From an uncultured Prevotella sp. (lineage in GTDB: Bacteria > Bacteroidota > Bacteroidia > Bacteroidales > Bacteroidaceae), in the NCBI GenBank assembly GCA_905210845.1, contig CAJLYG010000215.1, positions 1 through 5,091 of the forward strand: a stretch of DNA of 5,091 nucleotides, read 5' to 3'. The notes under the pieces are model-generated. The model did not search any database and was not told the origin of the DNA. It saw nothing but the letters and a program-made list of their open reading frames with translations. Made by a program: the position numbers and the translations under genes. Of the stretch, positions 1-5,091 are shown piece after piece. Numbering within the stretch: position 1 is the stretch's first letter; every line of letters begins with the position of its first letter.

Positions 1-733
1 CCTTAAAAGAGCCGGTCCGGAGATGCGTCTCCTCTAAGCAGTAAAGGTCGAGACTGGCATTCTCCCCGACATGCGCCTCGATCACCTGGGTGGCCAGGAA
101 CTGCCTGTTATCGGCGGCATGATCGCAGAAGAGCAGTTTGGCAGCCGCCCCTTCCTCCAGGACGATCAGCACCCGGCGGTTCACCATCAGGTCGACATCC
201 GACCGCAGGATATTGATCACCTGGATGGCACGATCTAACTGCACGTTCCTCGGGACGTAAACGAACAAGCCATCCTGCGCCAGCATCGTGTTCAGGGCAG
301 TCACCGCGTCCTCGCCCGACTGAGCGATCTTACCGTAATATTTCTCGATGAGACCGGGCTTTTTCGTCGCTATCTCGCACAGAGAGCCCACGATCACGCC
401 TTCTGGAAGCGATGCTTTCGGAAGCGCATGCGTATAAAAGCCATCGTTGATCACGAAATACAGCGAGGTACTCAGGTTCGGGACATCACAGCGGAAAGCA
501 GCATAAGGATCCACCGGGATTTCCAAGCGGTTCAGGTTCAAGCCCAGATCAGGCTCAAACAGCTTTTGCATGTCGGTGTACTTATACCGTTCCACCTTCT
601 GGGACGGGAACCCCAACCGTCTGAAATCTTCGAAAGCAGTATCACGCAGGGCATTCATGACCGGTGCACTGTGTTCGAAGATCAGTCGACGGGATTGTTC
701 ATATAAATCTATATATTGCTTTTCTGAACTCAT
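1..733 (-). CDS. sufD: Fe-S cluster assembly scaffold subunit SufD, N-terminal 244 residues (runs off the window)
   Basis: SufD is the SufB paralogue in the cytoplasmic SufBC2D complex, where the SufB-SufD heterodimer with two SufC ATPases builds Fe-S clusters. I translated this frame by hand from ATG at 733. It begins MSSEKQYIDLYEQSRR and stays open to base 1, so about half of a roughly 450-residue protein is present. Visible family features are the N-terminal helical region ending in GFPSQKVERYKYTD (residues 41-54), the segment DVPNLSTSLYFVIND (83-97), and the start of the beta-helical core with AQDGLFVYVPRNV (152-164) and MVNRRVLIVLEEGA (183-196). The C-terminal residues that contact SufB and SufC lie outside. 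The start is 5 bp after the sufC stop, which suggests one transcript and coupled translation. The sequence resembles Bacteroidales SufD as I remember it. No frameshift or internal stop was seen. SufB is excluded because a complete SufB lies upstream and its active-site motifs are absent here. Confidence 0.93.
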   Translation of the reverse strand, partial: MSSEKQYIDLYEQSRRLIFEHSAPVMNALRDTAFEDFRRLGFPSQKVERYKYTDMQKLFEPDLGLNLNRLEIPVDPYAAFRCDVPNLSTSLYFVINDGFYTHALPKASLPEGVIVGSLCEIATKKPGLIEKYYGKIAQSGEDAVTALNTMLAQDGLFVYVPRNVQLDRAIQVINILRSDVDLMVNRRVLIVLEEGAAAKLLFCDHAADNRQFLATQVIEAHVGENASLDLYCLEETHLRTGSFK

Positions 734-738
734 GCTAC

Positions 739-1494
739 TTACTTTTCTTCTACTTCCTGCTTAATCCATTCGTATCCTCTTGCCTCGATCTCCTTGGCAA
801 GTTCCGGACCGGCGGTCCTGCCGATCCTGCCGTTATAGAGCACATGGACGACATTCGGCTTGATCATGTCGAGCAAACGTTCGTAGTGGGTGATGACGAT
901 GGCAGAGGTCTCGGCGGTGTGCAACTGGTTGACACCATTGGCCACGATGCGCATGGCATCGACATCCAGCCCGGAGTCGGTCTCATCCAAGATCGAGAGC
1001 TTCGGCTCCAGCATCGCCATCTGGAAGATCTCGTTGCGTTTCTTCTCACCCCCACTGAAACCTTCGTTGACGGAGCGGTGGGCAAGCTTAGAATCCAGCT
1101 CCACGATCTGCCGCTTCTCGCGCATCAGCTTCATGAAATCCGCCGCTTTCAACGGTTCCAATCCCAAGTACTCACGTTTGGCGTTGACTGCCGCCTTCAT
1201 GAAATTGACCATCGAGACACCAGGGATCTCCACGGGATATTGGAAGGACAGGAACAAGCCCTCACGCGCCCGGTCCTCCGGTTTCATCCCCAAGAGATCC
1301 TTGCCGTTGAAGATCGCCTCTCCTTCGGTGACCGTATACAGCGGATTCCCAGTGAGCACTGCGCTCAATGTTGATTTCCCCGATCCGTTCGGTCCCATGA
1401 TCGCATGGATCTCGCCATCCTTTACCGTCAGGTTGATACCCTTCAATATTTCTTTGCCAGCAATCGTGGCATGCAAATTCTTAACTTCTAACAT
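739..1494 (-). CDS. sufC: Fe-S cluster assembly ATPase SufC
   Basis: SufC is the ABC-type ATPase of the SufBC2D scaffold. It is a soluble cytoplasmic protein, not a transporter, and its ATP-driven dimerisation is thought to reshape SufB-SufD during cluster assembly. At 251 residues it has normal family length. All nucleotide-binding motifs are intact and in order: Walker A GPNGSGKST (34-42), Q-loop glutamine Q85 in FLSFQYP, ABC signature FSGGE (146-150), Walker B LSILDE with catalytic E171, D-loop SGLD (174-177) and switch histidine H203 in VITHYE. The sequences PVEIPGVSMVNFM (87-99) and SVNEGFSGGEKKRNEIFQM (141-159) are characteristic of SufC and set it apart from ordinary ABC exporters. ATG at 1494 gives the expected start MLEVKNLHA. 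A purine-rich AAAGGA lies about 20 nt upstream, too far for a standard Shine-Dalgarno site. It lies 39 bp after sufB and 5 bp before sufD. Confidence 0.98.
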   Translation of the reverse strand: MLEVKNLHATIAGKEILKGINLTVKDGEIHAIMGPNGSGKSTLSAVLTGNPLYTVTEGEAIFNGKDLLGMKPEDRAREGLFLSFQYPVEIPGVSMVNFMKAAVNAKREYLGLEPLKAADFMKLMREKRQIVELDSKLAHRSVNEGFSGGEKKRNEIFQMAMLEPKLSILDETDSGLDVDAMRIVANGVNQLHTAETSAIVITHYERLLDMIKPNVVHVLYNGRIGRTAGPELAKEIEARGYEWIKQEVEEK

Positions 1495-1533
1495 AACAGG
1501 TCACTATTTATTCCTTTCATTCAACTCTATCTC

Positions 1534-2985
1534 TTATCCTACCGAGCCTTCCAGGGAGACACTTAACAACTTCTGCGCCTCCACGGCAAACTCCATCGGC
1601 AACTTGTTCAGCACATCCTTCGCGTAGCCATTGACGATCAGTCCCACCGCCTGTTCTGTCGGGATCCCGCGCTGGTTGCAGTAGAACAACTGGTCCTCGC
1701 TGATCTTCGAGGTCGTTGCCTCATGCTCGACGATTGCCGTTTCGTTATGGATGTCCATGTAGGGGAAGGTATGCGCCCCGCACTCCGAGCCTAACAGCAA
1801 GGAGTCGCAGGAGCTATAGTTCCGCGCATTGTCCGCATGGGCAGTGGCACGCACGAGCCCGCGATAGGAGTTCTGGCTATGCCCGGCAGAGATACCTTTG
1901 GAAATGATGGTCGACTTAGTATTCTTGCCGATATGGATCATCTTCGTTCCCGTGTCCGCCTCTTGGTAATGGTTGGTCACAGCCACGGAATAGAACTCCG
2001 CCTGGGAGTTATCACCGCGCAAGATGCAAGATGGGTACTTCCAGGTGATCGCCGACCCCGTCTCCACCTGTGTCCAGGAGAGCCGGGAGTTCACGCCCCG
2101 CAGGTCGCCCCGCTTCGTCACCAAGTTGAAGACGCCACCTTTCCCATGCTCATCTCCGGGATACCAGTTCTGCACCGTGGAGTACTTGACTTCCGCATTG
2201 TCCTTGACGATAATCTCGACGATGGCGGCATGCAACTGGTTCTCGTCGCGCATGGGAGCCGTGCAGCCTTCCAAATAGCTGACATAGGCATCATCATCCG
2301 CGATGATCAGGGTTCTTTCAAACTGTCCGGTGTTACGGGCATTGATCCGGAAATAGCTGCTCAGCTCCATCGGGCACCTCACCCCCTTGGGGATATAGAC
2401 GAAGGACCCGTCGCTGAAGACAGCAGAGTTCAATGCCGCAAAGAAGTTGTCACGATAGGGAACCACCGTCCCAAGATATTCCCTCACCAGGTCGGGATGG
2501 TTCTTGATCGCTTCGCCAATGGAACAGAAGATGATCCCCTTCTCCCGGAGCTTATCCTTGAAGGTGGTCTTCACCGACACGGAGTCCATGATGGCATCCA
2601 CTGCCGTCCCACTCAAGGCAAGGCGTTCCTCCAAGGGAATGCCCAACTTGTCGAAGGTTTTCTCCAATTCCGGGTCGATCTCTTTGTTCTTTGGCTTCTT
2701 GGCCAAGGGATCCGCATAATAGGAAATCGCCTGGTAGTCGATCTGCGGGACATGAACGTGCCCCCATGAAGGTTGCTTCAGCGTTTCCCAATAATGGAAC
2801 GCCTTCAACCGGAACTCCGTCATCCAGTCCGGCTCCCCTTTCTTTTGGGAGATCAGGCGGACGACATCCTCGTTCAGTCCCTTGGGAATGACCTCGGTCT
2901 GTACGTCGGTAGTAAAGCCGTACTCATACTTCTGCTCGGCTACCTGCTTGACAAACGCATTGTTTTTATTAATATTTTCTTGCAT
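1534..2985 (-). CDS. sufB: Fe-S cluster assembly scaffold protein SufB
   Basis: SufB is the core scaffold subunit of SufBC2D. It receives persulfide sulfur from the cysteine desulfurase system and holds the nascent cluster. The 483-residue protein is full length (E. coli SufB is about 495). The right-handed beta-helix core is present. Its landmarks include [18 protein letters not shown] (191-208), YLEGCTAP with C241, the [20 protein letters not shown] stretch (272-291) and [13 protein letters not shown] (367-379). From family knowledge, C393 in [10 protein letters not shown] corresponds to the E. coli cysteine C405, and E420-H421-E422 in [19 protein letters not shown] to the interface residues E432-H433-E434. 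Both sets are intact, so the protein should be functional. The N-terminal CxxC-type motif of the enterobacterial protein is absent. ATG at 2985 opens [20 protein letters not shown], a plausible N-terminus. A strong hairpin ends 12 bp upstream of it. Confidence 0.98.
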   Translation of the reverse strand: MQENINKNNAFVKQVAEQKYEYGFTTDVQTEVIPKGLNEDVVRLISQKKGEPDWMTEFRLKAFHYWETLKQPSWGHVHVPQIDYQAISYYADPLAKKPKNKEIDPELEKTFDKLGIPLEERLALSGTAVDAIMDSVSVKTTFKDKLREKGIIFCSIGEAIKNHPDLVREYLGTVVPYRDNFFAALNSAVFSDGSFVYIPKGVRCPMELSSYFRINARNTGQFERTLIIADDDAYVSYLEGCTAPMRDENQLHAAIVEIIVKDNAEVKYSTVQNWYPGDEHGKGGVFNLVTKRGDLRGVNSRLSWTQVETGSAITWKYPSCILRGDNSQAEFYSVAVTNHYQEADTGTKMIHIGKNTKSTIISKGISAGHSQNSYRGLVRATAHADNARNYSSCDSLLLGSECGAHTFPYMDIHNETAIVEHEATTSKISEDQLFYCNQRGIPTEQAVGLIVNGYAKDVLNKLPMEFAVEAQKLLSVSLEGSVG

Positions 2986-2997
2986 CGCTTATGGAAT

Positions 2998-3029
2998 TGT
3001 CAGGGCGGGCCTGATGGTCCGCCCTGACA
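2998..3029 (-). terminator. GC-rich hairpin before sufB, possible terminator, attenuator or RNA-processing site
   Basis: The arms TGTCAGGGCGG (minus strand, 3029-3019) and CCGCCCTGACA (3008-2998) pair perfectly over 11 bp around a 10-nt loop. After one mismatch, two more G-C pairs close a four-base loop. A stem this stable is unlikely by chance in 95 bp. It sits 52 bp after the infB stop and 12 bp before the sufB start, so it could end or slow the infB transcript, protect the suf mRNA end, or affect sufB translation. No U-run follows it on the minus strand (ACAATTCCAT), so a classical intrinsic terminator is doubtful. The hairpin is certain as a sequence feature, its role is not. Confidence 0.5.
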
Positions 3030-3061
3030 TCTATACAATTGACGTGCCACCTTTTTCAGTG

Positions 3062-3075
3062 GTCACATTTGTGAC
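3062..3075. promoter_or_regulatory. Short inverted repeat, candidate protein-binding operator
   Basis: GTCACA and TGTGAC are exact inverted copies separated by two bases. The repeat starts 6 bp after the infB stop and lies 77 bp upstream of the sufB start. The 6-2-6 layout with TCACA/TGTGA half-sites looks like a site for a dimeric helix-turn-helix regulator. The order and spacing differ from the E. coli CRP site (TGTGA-N6-TCACA), and I cannot name a regulator. Suf operons are commonly controlled by iron or Fe-S status, so an operator here would make sense, but this is inference. It could also be a small RNA hairpin. Confidence 0.3.
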
Positions 3076-3080
3076 TATGT

Positions 3081-4904
3081 TTACAGTTTCTGTTCAATCT
3101 CGATCTCCGTGAAGGTCTCGATGATGTCGCCCACCTGTATGTCGTTGTAGTTGACTAAGCTCAATCCGCACTCCATGCCTGCGGACACTTCCTTCACGTC
3201 ATCCTTATAGCGTTTCAGCTCATTGATCTTGGCCGTGTGGATCACGATACCATCACGCACAACACGAGCCTTGTCCTTGGCGTGTACCTTCCCTTCGGTC
3301 ACCTGACCGCCGGCCACAGTACCCACCTTGGAGATCTTGAATACCTGTTTCACCTCTACCTCGCCAGTGGTAACCTCCTTCTTCACCTTATCCAGCATAC
3401 CTTCCATGGTCGACTTGATATCGTCGATCGCATCGTAGATAATAGAATAGGTGTTGATTTCCACGCCTTCACGCTCAGCCAGCTTCCTGGCATCGGCAGA
3501 AGGACGGACCTGGAAGCCCACGATGATCGCGGAAGACGCGCTTGCCAACATGACATCATTCTCCGAAATCTGGCCGACAGCCTTATTGATCACGTTCACC
3601 TGCACCTTCTCCGTTGACAACTTCAAGAAGGAATCGGAGAGTGCCTCGATAGAACCATCGGTATCACCCTTGACGATGATGTTCAACTCATGGAACTCGC
3701 CCAAGGCGATCCGGTGAGAGATATCATCCAAGCCGAGGGTCTTGGTCGTCCGCAGGCTCTGCTCACGCTGCAACTGCTCGCGCTTATTGGCAATGTCGCG
3801 TGCCTCCTGCTCCGTGTCCATGACATGGAAGGAATCACCTGCAGTAGGTGCCCCGTTCAGGCCGAGGATCGTAGCTGGCTCCGAGGGAGCTGCCTTCTCA
3901 ATGCGCTGGTTACGCTCATTGAACATTGCCTTGATACGTCCCCAACTGGTTCCGGCGATCACGATATCCCCCACCCGGAGGGTACCATTGCTCACGAGGA
4001 CAGTAGAGACATAGCCACGGCCCTTGTCGAGCGATGACTCAATGATGGAACCAGTTGCCTTGCGGTTCGGATTTGCCTTGAGATCCAGCATGTCAGCCTC
4101 TAACAAAACCTTGTCAAGCAGCTCCTTGACGCCAATGCCCTTCTTGGCACTGATCTCCTGGCACTGGTACTTACCGCCCCACTCTTCCACGAGCAGGTTC
4201 ATGTTGGCCAAGTCCTCGCGGATCCTATCCGGGTTAGCTCCCGGCTTATCGATCTTGTTGATCGCGAATACCATGGGCACGCCGGCTGCCTGGGCATGGG
4301 CGATTGCCTCCTTGGTGGTAGGCATCACGGAGTCATCGGCAGCGATGATGATAATGGCGATATCGGTCACCTGCGTACCACGGGCACGCATGGCGGTAAA
4401 GGCCTCATGGCCCGGAGTATCCAGGAAGGTGATTCTCCTGCCATTCTCCAGTTTCACGTTATAGGCACCGATATGCTGGGTGATACCACCCGCCTCACCG
4501 GCAATCACATTTGTCTTGCGGATATAGTCGAGCAAAGAAGTCTTGCCATGGTCGACATGTCCCATCACCGTCACGATCGGGGCGCGAGGCACGAGGTCTT
4601 CCTCGTCGTCCGCCTCCTCACTGACAGCTTCCTGCACCTCTGCGCTGACATATTCCGTCTTGAAGCCGAACTCATCTGCCACGAGGTTGATGGTCTCAGC
4701 GTCCAAGCGCTGATTGATAGACACCATGATCCCCACGCTCATCAAGGTACTGATGATCTGGGTGACACTGACATTCATCATGGTAGCAAGCTCACTGACG
4801 GTAACGAACTCCGCGCTTTTTTTGTGTTTAAAGATAAAAAGAGACCGTACATGATGATACCATCTTCGTGCACGGTCTTTTTGTCGTTTCAAGCCTCGCC
4901 TCAT
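3081..4904 (-). CDS. infB: Translation initiation factor IF-2, lacking most of the usual N-terminal region
   Basis: IF-2 is the GTPase that brings initiator tRNA to the small ribosomal subunit and promotes subunit joining. The reading frame has 607 codons. Residues about 36-80 form an IF2_N-type subdomain ([16 protein letters not shown]). The G domain is complete: G1 GHVDHGKTS (115-123), G2 GGITQHIG (139-146), G3 DTPGHE (162-167), G4 NKID (216-219) and G5 SAKKG (252-256). Domains II and III follow, and the C-terminal tRNA-binding domain ends with [12 protein letters not shown]...[19 protein letters not shown]. Bacteroidota IF-2 usually has about 900-1000 residues, so several hundred N-terminal residues are missing. 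Residues 1-30 show no IF-2 similarity that I recognise, and their codons run through a terminator hairpin. Recognisable IF-2 sequence starts near residue 31 (about 4814). The next ATG in frame is at 4781, inside the subdomain. I therefore doubt that 4904 is a real start. The gene is most likely a 5'-truncated copy joined to unrelated sequence. The C-terminal two-thirds looks intact and under selection. Confidence 0.9.
   Translation of the reverse strand: MRRGLKRQKDRARRWYHHVRSLFIFKHKKSAEFVTVSELATMMNVSVTQIISTLMSVGIMVSINQRLDAETINLVADEFGFKTEYVSAEVQEAVSEEADDEEDLVPRAPIVTVMGHVDHGKTSLLDYIRKTNVIAGEAGGITQHIGAYNVKLENGRRITFLDTPGHEAFTAMRARGTQVTDIAIIIIAADDSVMPTTKEAIAHAQAAGVPMVFAINKIDKPGANPDRIREDLANMNLLVEEWGGKYQCQEISAKKGIGVKELLDKVLLEADMLDLKANPNRKATGSIIESSLDKGRGYVSTVLVSNGTLRVGDIVIAGTSWGRIKAMFNERNQRIEKAAPSEPATILGLNGAPTAGDSFHVMDTEQEARDIANKREQLQREQSLRTTKTLGLDDISHRIALGEFHELNIIVKGDTDGSIEALSDSFLKLSTEKVQVNVINKAVGQISENDVMLASASSAIIVGFQVRPSADARKLAEREGVEINTYSIIYDAIDDIKSTMEGMLDKVKKEVTTGEVEVKQVFKISKVGTVAGGQVTEGKVHAKDKARVVRDGIVIHTAKINELKRYKDDVKEVSAGMECGLSLVNYNDIQVGDIIETFTEIEIEQKL
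4836..4882 (-). terminator. Intrinsic (Rho-independent) terminator of the sigma factor gene
   Basis: On the minus strand an A-run leads into GACCGTGCA (4877-4869), which pairs with TGTACGGTC (4851-4843) over 9 bp with one G-T pair. Inside, GATG and CATC form a second short stem around GTAT. The outer stem is followed by TCTTTTTATC, a good U-tract, and the flanking A5 and T5 runs can extend the pairing past a 2-nt bulge. It begins 52 bp after the sigma factor stop codon, the expected position for that gene's terminator. Because it has A-runs and T-runs on both sides it could also work on the plus strand, though no plus-strand gene needs it here. It overlaps the 5' end of the infB reading frame, an argument against that frame starting at 4904. 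Confidence 0.85.
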
Positions 4905-4934
4905 AGGGCGAAACGGAGAGGTTGATACTATCTC

Positions 4935-5091
4935 TTAGAGGAAATCTTTGATTTTTTCCCGTTTGCCCCAGTTGCGGAGTTTGCTCAGGGCTTTGCCTTC
5001 AATCTGGCGGATACGTTCACGGGTGACGTTGAACTCCTTGCCAACTTCCTCCAGCGTGTGCGCCTGTCCATCCTCCAGCCCGAAACGAAGG
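4935..5091 (-). CDS. rpoD: Sigma-70 family RNA polymerase sigma factor, C-terminal 51 residues (region 4.2; runs off the window)
   Basis: This is the promoter-recognition end of a primary-type sigma factor. The frame enters from the right edge and ends with TAA at 4937-4935. It reads [20 protein letters not shown], then [19 protein letters not shown], then [12 protein letters not shown]. The middle part is the helix-turn-helix of region 4.2 that contacts the -35 element, with the recognition helix at [10 protein letters not shown]. Close similarity to SigA/RpoD in the LRFGL-DG and TLEEVG segments argues for a group 1 or close group 2 factor rather than an ECF sigma. The tail is unusual: most primary sigmas I know read KLRHPSRSKKLKDFL here. 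It does not resemble the Bacteroidota RpoD ending I remember, although the rest of the window looks like Bacteroidota. Group 1 status cannot be proven without regions 1-3. Confidence 0.88.
   Translation of the reverse strand, partial: LRFGLEDGQAHTLEEVGKEFNVTRERIRQIEGKALSKLRNWGKREKIKDFL

Larger units (their letters stand above)
2986..3080 (-). promoter_or_regulatory. infB-sufB intergenic region, candidate suf leader or promoter region
   Basis: This is the only non-coding stretch longer than 40 bp between complete genes. On the minus strand it carries, in order, an inverted repeat with arms GTCACA/TGTGAC, a short CCAC/GTGG repeat (3059-3062 with 3047-3050), an AT-rich patch CAATTGTATAGATG and a strong GC hairpin ending 12 bp before the sufB ATG. 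CTGAAA and TATAGA are separated by 18 bp and weakly resemble -35/-10 boxes, but no good Bacteroidota TAnnTTTG -7 element is visible. I infer that suf may have its own promoter or attenuator here rather than relying only on read-through from infB. This rests on pattern alone. Confidence 0.4.

Noticed and set aside
428..706. Plus-strand open frame of 92 codons within sufD
   Set aside because: The minus-strand SufD frame is continuous here and matches the family. The plus-strand peptide has no recognisable motif.
664..1374. Plus-strand open frame of 236 codons antisense to sufC
   Set aside because: It mirrors a fully conserved SufC frame on the other strand, and its translation shows no recognisable domain. 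GC-rich coding sequence often leaves such antisense frames open.
1495..1533. Possible promoter or ribosome binding site in the sufB-sufC gap
   Set aside because: The gap is only 39 bp, has no -7/-33-like pair, and its AAAGGA is about 20 nt from the ATG, too far for a normal Shine-Dalgarno site. Simple co-transcription explains it.
1837..2769. Plus-strand open frame of 310 codons antisense to sufB
   Set aside because: Length alone is not evidence. SufB on the minus strand is complete with its key cysteine and histidine. The antisense product is rich in His, Arg, Asp and Gly with no family resemblance.
3045..3064. Short CCAC/GTGG inverted repeat with a T-rich loop
   Set aside because: Four base pairs around an 8-nt loop is expected by chance and overlaps the better GTCACA/TGTGAC repeat, so it is not listed as its own feature.
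4296..4925. Plus-strand open frame of 209 codons across the infB 5' end and terminator
   Set aside because: It is antisense to the conserved G domain of IF-2 and also crosses the sigma terminator. Its composition looks like a shadow frame.
1..5091. CRISPR array, tRNA or rRNA gene, insertion sequence or phage gene
   Set aside because: No direct repeats with regular spacing, no cloverleaf-like segment, no transposase or terminal inverted repeats were seen, and nearly every base is accounted for by the housekeeping genes listed.

Overview
The window is almost entirely coding, and every supported gene lies on the minus strand. Read in the direction of transcription (right to left), it holds the last 51 codons of a sigma-70-type RNA polymerase sigma factor (5091-4935), a strong intrinsic terminator (4882-4836), a 5'-shortened translation initiation factor IF-2 gene (infB, to 3081), a 95-bp intergenic segment with two inverted repeats, and then sufB (2985-1534), sufC (1494-739) and the first 244 codons of sufD (733 to the window edge).

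The suf genes and the body of infB look like Bacteroidota, most likely Bacteroidales. The IF-2 sequence around its second N-terminal subdomain and G domain, the SufC sequence around its signature motif and the N-terminal half of SufD all match what I remember of Bacteroides/Parabacteroides-type proteins. The infB-suf neighbourhood is also familiar from that group. Start codons have no convincing Shine-Dalgarno sequence at normal spacing, which also fits Bacteroidota. This is recognition from memory, not a database search.

The right-hand end does not fit. The sigma fragment is of the Firmicutes-like SigA/RpoD type ([20 protein letters not shown]) and ends in an unusual [12 protein letters not shown] tail. 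Bacteroidota primary sigma factors, as I remember them, read more like LTRERVRQIKEKAIRRLRH here. Recognisable IF-2 sequence begins abruptly at about 4814-4823, just after the sigma gene's terminator, and the several hundred N-terminal residues that Bacteroidota IF-2 normally carries are absent. I read this as a junction between two sequences of different origin: an assembly chimera, a genomic rearrangement or a horizontal insertion. The sequence alone cannot separate these.

Functionally, sufB, sufC and sufD encode the SufBC2D scaffold that assembles Fe-S clusters. The spacing is tight (39 bp between sufB and sufC, 5 bp between sufC and sufD), consistent with one transcript. IF-2 delivers initiator tRNA to the ribosome. 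Its position upstream of suf is a conserved neighbourhood rather than a shared pathway. I found no tRNA, rRNA, CRISPR array, insertion sequence or undescribed system. The points worth checking are the sigma/infB junction and the infB-sufB intergenic inverted repeats.
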